The translations under genes were made by a program, and so were the position numbers. A stretch of DNA of 61,715 nucleotides, taken from assembly GCA_024642215.1 (NCBI GenBank), contig JAHEBO010000018.1, forward strand, positions 1-61,715, given 5' to 3'. Under the pieces are notes generated by a model, which had not been told where the DNA came from, did not search any database, and saw only the letters and a program-made list of their open reading frames with translations. This DNA comes from Limnohabitans sp. GTDB lineage: Bacteria > Pseudomonadota > Gammaproteobacteria > Burkholderiales > Burkholderiaceae_C. Positions 56,367-61,715 of the stretch are shown here, one piece after another. Each line of letters starts with the position of its first letter. The first letter of the stretch is position 1.

Positions 56367-56882
56367 ATGAAGACAGCGACAGAAAACGGTCAGGTCCTTG
56401 GTATCAAGGGTGCATACGATGCAAACGATGCGTATGACTCGACAGATGCCGAAGACTTCAAGCCGCTCACCGCTGAAGAAGTGCAGAAACTGCGCCTTCA
56501 GCAACCGTTGCTTTCGGTTTGGCGTGTGGTGTTGGCGCAAATAGTAGTGGGTTCAGCCGTTGCGGCTTTAACTTGGCTCTTTACGGGGCGGGTTTCGGCA
56601 GCATGGTCGGCAGCTTACGGTGGTTTGGCGGTGGTGGTTCCAGCAGCGTTGTTCGCGCGGGGCTTAACCAGTAAAGCCACCACTGTGAATACAGGAACTG
56701 CGGTTTTTGGATTTTTGCTGTGGGAGTTGGTGAAGATTGGCCTCACGATCGCCATGCTTTATGCGGCGGTCTGGTTGGTCAAAGATTTGAGTTGGCCTGC
56801 CATGTTGGTGGGCCTTGTGATCACGATGAAGGTTTATTGGGTGGTGTTTGCCTGGCGCAAAGTGTTTCACCCGATGGCCTGA
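56367..56882 (+). CDS. atpI: ATP synthase subunit I (AtpI)
   Basis: AtpI assists assembly of the c-ring or Mg2+ supply for F1F0 ATPase. The C-terminal 110 residues contain four hydrophobic segments (VWRVVLAQIVVGSAVAALTWLF to LVGLVITMKVYWVVFAWRKVF), as in AtpI. The total is 171 aa, longer than the roughly 130 usual. The extra N-terminal part is acidic and Tyr/Asp/Ala-rich (AYDANDAYDSTDAEDF) and looks disordered. There is no clear Shine-Dalgarno sequence before ATG 56367. It opens the atp operon. Confidence 0.9.
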   Translation: MKTATENGQVLGIKGAYDANDAYDSTDAEDFKPLTAEEVQKLRLQQPLLSVWRVVLAQIVVGSAVAALTWLFTGRVSAAWSAAYGGLAVVVPAALFARGLTSKATTVNTGTAVFGFLLWELVKIGLTIAMLYAAVWLVKDLSWPAMLVGLVITMKVYWVVFAWRKVFHPMA

Positions 56883-56920
56883 GTTGAAAAGTTAAAAGTT
56901 ATTTAAAAAGAGCCTAGAGA

Positions 56921-57766
56921 ATGTCAGCTGCAAACGCTCCCAGCGCCGGTGAATACATCGGCCACCATCTGACCCATCTGCAAAACAAGCCGATGGCAGG
57001 TGTGATTGACTTTTCAGTCTTCAACCTCGACTCCATTTTCTGGGGTATTTTCTTGGGCATCGTGGGCAGCTTCTTGTTGTGGAAGGCTGCTAGCAAAGCC
57101 ACTTCTGGTGTGCCTGGCCGCTTCCAAGCTGCCGTTGAAATTTTGTTTGAAATGGTTGACTCACAAGCCAAGGGCATCATTCACAACGCGCAAAGCCGCA
57201 AGTTGGTGTCTCCTTTGGCCCTGACGGTTTTTGTTTGGATCTTCTTGCTCAACTCAATGGACTTCTTGCCTGTTGACTTGTTCCACAAAGTGTTTGAGTG
57301 GACCGGCGTTGATCACAGCATCCATTATTTCCGCGTTGTGCCTACAGCCGACTTGTCCAGCACCTTGGGCATGTCAGTGTCTGTCTTGTTGATTTGTGTG
57401 TTTTACAACATCAAGATCAAGGGCATTGGCGGCTGGTTCCATGAGTTGACCACAGCGCCCTTCGGTGCGCACCCTATTTTGTGGCCCTTCAACTTCGTGT
57501 TCCAAATGATTGAATTCGTCGCCAAAACTGTGTCACACGGCATGCGACTGTTCGGCAACATGTATGCCGGCGAACTGATTTTCATGTTGATCGCTTTGAT
57601 GGGTGGCACGGCCGCCATGTCATTGACAGGCATTTTGTTGCCTTTGGGTCACGTGATCGCTGGCTCCATTTGGGCCATCTTCCATATCTTGATCGTGGCT
57701 TTGCAAGCCTTCATTTTCATGATGTTGACTTTGGTCTACATCGGTCAAGCGCACGACGCTCACTAA
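56921..57766 (+). CDS. atpB: ATP synthase F0 subunit a
   Basis: Subunit a (281 aa) forms the proton half-channels with the c-ring. GEYIGHHLTHLQNKPM starts it. FVWIFLLNSMDFLPVDLF and the helix SHGMRLFGNMYAGELIFMLIALM with the essential arginine are present, and ALQAFIFMMLTLVYIGQAHDAH ends it. AGAGCCTAGAG lies upstream. Its order atpI-atpB-atpE is standard. Confidence 0.98.
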   Translation: MSAANAPSAGEYIGHHLTHLQNKPMAGVIDFSVFNLDSIFWGIFLGIVGSFLLWKAASKATSGVPGRFQAAVEILFEMVDSQAKGIIHNAQSRKLVSPLALTVFVWIFLLNSMDFLPVDLFHKVFEWTGVDHSIHYFRVVPTADLSSTLGMSVSVLLICVFYNIKIKGIGGWFHELTTAPFGAHPILWPFNFVFQMIEFVAKTVSHGMRLFGNMYAGELIFMLIALMGGTAAMSLTGILLPLGHVIAGSIWAIFHILIVALQAFIFMMLTLVYIGQAHDAH

Positions 57767-57827
57767 GCGTCACAATTTAGTTTAGTTTTTTCTCAACCTT
57801 TCCATCATCATCCATAGGAGCAATTAA

Positions 57828-58076
<249 letters not shown>

Positions 58077-58107
58077 TTCCTGCAACAACCAAAAGAAAGG
58101 TGTTGCC

Positions 58108-58578
58108 GTGAGTATCAATGCAACCCTGTTTGTTCAAGCCATTGTTTTTGCAATTCTGGTGCTGTTCACGATGAAATTCGTGTGGCCCCCCCTTGCAGCC
58201 GCATTGGATGAACGAGCTCAAAAAATCGCCGACGGCCTCGCCGCTGCTGACAAAGCCAAAACAGAACTCGCCGCTGCAAACCAGCGCGTCGAAGCCGAAT
58301 TGGCCACCTCACGCAACGAAACGGCTTCTCGCTTGGCTGACGCCGAGCGCCGTGCTTTGACGATCATCGAAGAAGCCAAAGCCCGTGCCACTGAAGAAGG
58401 TAACAAGATCATTGCTTCCGCGAAAGCAGAAGCAGAGCAACAAACGGTCAATGCCCGTGAAACTTTGCGCGAGCAAGTTGCGGCATTGGCTGTGAAGGGC
58501 GCTGAGCAGATTCTCCGCAAGGAAGTCAATGCTGGTGTTCATGCTGATCTGTTGAACCGTCTGAAGACCGAGCTGTAA
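58108..58578 (+). CDS. atpF: ATP synthase F0 subunit b
   Basis: Subunit b (156 aa) is the stator stalk. One N-terminal helix ([23 protein letters not shown]) is followed by a long charged coiled coil ([38 protein letters not shown] and onward). The start is GTG 58108, behind AAAGGTG. atpH follows after 23 bases. Confidence 0.98.
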   Translation: MSINATLFVQAIVFAILVLFTMKFVWPPLAAALDERAQKIADGLAAADKAKTELAAANQRVEAELATSRNETASRLADAERRALTIIEEAKARATEEGNKIIASAKAEAEQQTVNARETLREQVAALAVKGAEQILRKEVNAGVHADLLNRLKTEL

Positions 58579-58601
58579 TCCTTTATCAGTCCGAGAAGAC
58601 C

Positions 58602-59132
58602 ATGGCAGAACTTGCAACCATCGCCCGCCCTTACGCTGATGCGCTTTTCAAAGCGCAATCGGCCGACCTAGCGGGTACTGCAGCTTGGCTCGACGAGCTT
58701 GCCGCAGTTGCGAGCAACTCGCAACTGTTGCAATTCTCTGAAAACCCCAAGGTGACCGACGCGCAAGTGTTCGATCTGATTTCTGGTGTCGTGAAAGCCG
58801 CGTTGCCAGCAGCAGGTCAAAACTTCTTGCGTTTGGCCATTGAAAACCGCCGTCTTAGTGCATTGCCCGAAATTGCCAGCCAATTTCGCGCACTTAAAAA
58901 TGCACAAGGTGGCACCGCCGATGCGATCGTTCACAGTGCTTTCCCCATCGATGCAGCCGCTTTGGCTGATCTGTCTGGAACACTGGAAAAGCGTTTTGGC
59001 CGCAAACTCAACGTCAGCGTTGAGGTCGATGCGTCACTGATTGGTGGCGTGCGCGTGGTCGTGGGGGACGAAGTGTTAGATACCTCCGTCAAGGCCCGTC
59101 TGGAACAAATGAAAGCGGCGCTCACTGCGTGA
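58602..59132 (+). CDS. atpH: ATP synthase F1 subunit delta
   Basis: The delta subunit (176 aa) joins F1 to the stator. [14 protein letters not shown] begins it, [23 protein letters not shown] is in the middle, and [30 protein letters not shown] is the characteristic C-terminus. ATG 58602 has only a weak GAGAAG behind it. atpA follows after 44 bases. Confidence 0.98.
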   Translation: MAELATIARPYADALFKAQSADLAGTAAWLDELAAVASNSQLLQFSENPKVTDAQVFDLISGVVKAALPAAGQNFLRLAIENRRLSALPEIASQFRALKNAQGGTADAIVHSAFPIDAAALADLSGTLEKRFGRKLNVSVEVDASLIGGVRVVVGDEVLDTSVKARLEQMKAALTA

Positions 59133-59176
59133 TGCAGCGAGAGCCCGGATCTATTTAAAGAAAGAAGGAAAGAGTC

Positions 59177-60730
59177 ATGCAACTCAATCCAGCAGAAATT
59201 TCTGAGCTGATCAAGAGCCGAATCCAAGGTTTGTCTTCTGATGCAGACATCCGTAACCAAGGCACCGTGGTGTCCGTGACTGACGGTATCGTGCGCGTGC
59301 ACGGTTTGTCAGACGTGATGCAAGGCGAGATGCTCGAGTTCCCCGCTACAGCCGCTGGTGTTGCCACCTTCGGTTTGGCTTTGAACTTGGAGCGCGACTC
59401 TGTCGGCGCCGTGATTTTGGGTGAGTACGAGCACATCTCTGAAGGCGACACAGTCAAATGTACAGGTCGCATTTTGGAAGTGCCCGTGGGTCCCGAGCTG
59501 ATTGGCCGTGTGGTCAACGCTTTGGGTCAGCCCATTGACGGCAAAGGCCCCATCAACGCCAAGATGACCGACGTGATCGAGAAGGTTGCGCCTGGTGTGA
59601 TCGCACGTAAATCAGTTGACCAGCCAATGCAAACTGGCTTGAAGTCAATTGACTCCATGGTGCCCGTGGGCCGTGGTCAACGTGAATTGATCATTGGTGA
59701 CCGTCAGACTGGTAAAACAGCTGTGGCCATCGACGCCATCATCAACCAAAAAGGTCAGAACATGACCTGCGTGTATGTGGCGATTGGTCAAAAAGCTTCT
59801 TCCATCAAGAACGTGGTTCGCGCGTTGGAACAAGCTGGCGCCATGGCTTACACCATTGTGGTGGCAGCTTCCGCTTCTGAATCCGCAGCCATGCAATATG
59901 TGTCAGCCTACTCTGGCTGCACGATGGGTGAGTACTTCCGCGATCGCGGCGAAGACGCTTTGATCGTTTATGACGATCTGTCTAAGCAGGCTGTGGCTTA
60001 CCGTCAAGTGTCTTTGCTCTTGCGCCGTCCACCAGGCCGCGAAGCTTACCCTGGCGACGTGTTCTATCTCCACAGCCGTTTGCTCGAGCGTGCAGCTCGT
60101 GTCAACGCTGAGTACGTTGAAGCCTTCACCAAAGGCGCGGTCAAAGGCAAAACAGGTTCACTCACAGCTTTGCCAATCATTGAGACGCAAGCCGGTGACG
60201 TGTCAGCCTTCGTGCCAACCAACGTGATTTCAATTACCGACGGCCAGATCTTCTTGGAAACATCACTGTTTAACGCTGGTATTCGTCCAGCGATTAACGC
60301 CGGTATTTCTGTGTCTCGCGTGGGTAGCTCGGCTCAAACCAAAGTCATCAAAGGTCAGTCTGGCGGTATCCGTACCGACTTGGCGCAGTACCGTGAATTG
60401 GCTGCTTTTGCGCAGTTCGCTTCCGACTTGGACGAATCCACACGTAAACAACTCGACCGCGGTGCCCGCGTGACAGAACTCTTGAAGCAGGCTCAATACA
60501 GCCCACAATCCATCAGCTTGATGGGTGCTTCTTTGTTCGCTGTTAACAAAGGTTTCATGGACGACGTGGACGTGAAGAAAATTCTGTCCTTCGAAAGTGG
60601 TTTGCACGCGTACCTCAAAGATAAATGTGCTGCATTGTTGGCCAAGATCGAAGAGACCAAAGCTTTGGACAAAGATGCCGAAGCCGAGTTGAACGCTGCT
60701 GTTGCCGCCTTCAAGAAAACTTTTGCTTAA
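59177..60730 (+). CDS. atpA: ATP synthase F1 subunit alpha
   Basis: The alpha subunit (517 aa) binds non-catalytic nucleotide. [16 protein letters not shown] starts it. Walker A is [13 protein letters not shown] near residue 170, and [47 protein letters not shown] is the family signature region with the arginine finger further on ([11 protein letters not shown]). GAAGGAAAG precedes the ATG. Confidence 0.99.
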   Translation: MQLNPAEISELIKSRIQGLSSDADIRNQGTVVSVTDGIVRVHGLSDVMQGEMLEFPATAAGVATFGLALNLERDSVGAVILGEYEHISEGDTVKCTGRILEVPVGPELIGRVVNALGQPIDGKGPINAKMTDVIEKVAPGVIARKSVDQPMQTGLKSIDSMVPVGRGQRELIIGDRQTGKTAVAIDAIINQKGQNMTCVYVAIGQKASSIKNVVRALEQAGAMAYTIVVAASASESAAMQYVSAYSGCTMGEYFRDRGEDALIVYDDLSKQAVAYRQVSLLLRRPPGREAYPGDVFYLHSRLLERAARVNAEYVEAFTKGAVKGKTGSLTALPIIETQAGDVSAFVPTNVISITDGQIFLETSLFNAGIRPAINAGISVSRVGSSAQTKVIKGQSGGIRTDLAQYRELAAFAQFASDLDESTRKQLDRGARVTELLKQAQYSPQSISLMGASLFAVNKGFMDDVDVKKILSFESGLHAYLKDKCAALLAKIEETKALDKDAEAELNAAVAAFKKTFA

Positions 60731-60757
60731 TTTCTACCTGACCAAAAGGAGCCTCTG

Positions 60758-61642
60758 ATGGCATCGGGCAAGGAACTACGCACCAAGATCAAATCGGTGG
60801 AAAACACCAAGAAGATCACCAAAGCGATGGAGATGATTTCTGTCTCCAAAATGCGCAAAGCGCAGGAGCGCATGCGCACGGCACGTCCTTACGCTGAGAA
60901 AATTCGCGCCATCGCGACCAATCTCGGCAAGGCCAACCCTGAGTATGTGCACGCTTACATGAAGCACACCGACGGCAAAGCCGTTGGCTTCATTGTGGTC
61001 ACCACTGACAAAGGCTTGTGCGGCGGTTTGAACACCAACTTGTTGCGCGCTGTAACCACACAACTGCGTGACACGCAAGCCGCTGGCAAAACTGCACAAG
61101 CAGTGGCCATCGGTAGCAAAGGTTTGGGTTTCCTGAACCGCGTGGGTGCCAAAGTGGTGTCACAAGTGACGCACCTGGGCGACAAACCGCATTTGGAAAA
61201 ACTCATCGGCCCCGTCAAGGTCATGCTCGATGCGTATGCCAATGGCGAGTTGAGCGCGGTGTACCTGTGCTACAACAAGTTCATCAGCACCATGGCGCAA
61301 CAGCCCACCATCGATCAGTTGCTGCCTTTGTCAGCCGACAAGATGGAAGCTGAAACCCAGGCTGCTGGCAAACAACATGGTTGGGACTATTTGTACGAAC
61401 CCGATGCACAAGCCGTCATTGACGACTTGTTGGTTCGTTACGCGGAAGCTTTGGTTTACCAAGCTGTTGCAGAAAACATGGCCTCCGAGCACGCCGCTCG
61501 CATGGTGGCCATGAAAGCCGCAACAGACAACGCGGGTAATGTGATTGGCGAGCTCAAACTCGTTTACAACAAAACTCGTCAAGCAGCCATCACAAAAGAA
61601 TTGTCCGAAATCGTTTCTGGCGCCGCGGCGATCAGCGGCTAA
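60758..61642 (+). CDS. atpG: ATP synthase F1 subunit gamma
   Basis: The gamma subunit (294 aa) is the central rotor shaft. [36 protein letters not shown] is the N-terminal helix, [13 protein letters not shown] is the conserved catch region, and [49 protein letters not shown] is the C-terminal helix. AAAGGAG precedes the ATG. Confidence 0.99.
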   Translation: MASGKELRTKIKSVENTKKITKAMEMISVSKMRKAQERMRTARPYAEKIRAIATNLGKANPEYVHAYMKHTDGKAVGFIVVTTDKGLCGGLNTNLLRAVTTQLRDTQAAGKTAQAVAIGSKGLGFLNRVGAKVVSQVTHLGDKPHLEKLIGPVKVMLDAYANGELSAVYLCYNKFISTMAQQPTIDQLLPLSADKMEAETQAAGKQHGWDYLYEPDAQAVIDDLLVRYAEALVYQAVAENMASEHAARMVAMKAATDNAGNVIGELKLVYNKTRQAAITKELSEIVSGAAAISG

Positions 61643-61686
61643 GACGATTAAGACAGTTCAGCTAATTCAAATTATTGGAGCGAAAA

Positions 61687-61715
61687 ATGCAAGCCCAAGG
61701 AAAAATTGTTCAATG
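61687..61715 (+). CDS. atpD: ATP synthase F1 subunit beta (first codons only)
   Basis: ATG 61687, behind TTGGAG, opens the frame MQAQGKIVQ, which is the usual start of beta subunits in this group. The window ends after nine full codons. The position after atpG is standard for atpD. The identification rests on order and nine residues. Confidence 0.85.

Overview
This window looks like a chromosomal core segment of a betaproteobacterium, most probably order Burkholderiales, family Comamonadaceae (Limnohabitans/Rhodoferax-like). That assignment is inferred from gene content and order: GTP-type PEP carboxykinase, an orphan Bug/TctC binding protein, a split metH with a SAH riboswitch, lplT next to alr, glcEF, an EIIA(Man)-HPr-EI phosphorelay without a PTS permease, and a str/S10 ribosomal cluster. 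I saw no rRNA, tRNA, CRISPR array, insertion sequence or prophage gene. No gap between genes exceeds 300 bases.

Layout. 1-4058 (minus strand): pckG (cut by the window edge), recQ, and a Bug-type solute-binding protein. 4156-8098: methionine synthase in two genes, separated by a promoter and a SAH riboswitch. 8071-10924 (minus): an MFS transporter and comM. 11131-13780: torF-glnK-amtB, preceded by a sigma-54 promoter and an NtrC-type palindrome. 13934-17436: an SMP-30 lactonase-like gene, then glcE and glcF without glcD. 17461-22206: glutathione peroxidase, lplT, alr, a DMT exporter and a TauE/SafE permease. 22390-26930 (minus): a tight SDR-MaoC-MmsA-GMC catabolic operon, divergent from a DsbA-like isomerase and a dienelactone hydrolase. 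28348-30552 (minus): corA and hemB, with a perfect FNR box upstream. 30677-34409: CopD-like protein, VanZ-like protein, thioredoxin-like ferredoxin, alpha/beta hydrolase and a D,D-carboxypeptidase.

34462-44660 is the ribosomal block: rpsL-rpsG-fusA-tuf-rpsJ, then rplC to rpsQ behind its own promoter, ending at a strong palindromic terminator. The usual rplN continuation is missing. 44724-49059 holds peroxiredoxin, a GNAT acetyltransferase, cytochrome b561-like and cytochrome c genes, a hydrolase and a CaiB-type CoA-transferase. 49138-52820 is an MFS gene coupled to the EIIA-HPr-EI phosphorelay. 52806-56193 (minus) holds a DMT transporter, lipA, lipB, ybeD and a membrane protein. 56255-61715 is the start of the ATP synthase operon (atpI-B-E-F-H-A-G and the first codons of atpD).

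The most interesting signals are regulatory. They are: several genes with a -10-like hexamer exactly six bases before the start codon (candidate leaderless mRNAs); the riboswitch placed inside a split metH; the NtrC/sigma-54 arrangement at torF-glnK-amtB; an FNR box centred 41.5 bases from a predicted hemB start site; and two ribosomal promoters whose predicted transcripts begin on the first base of a stem-loop. I found no convincing new defence or mobile system.
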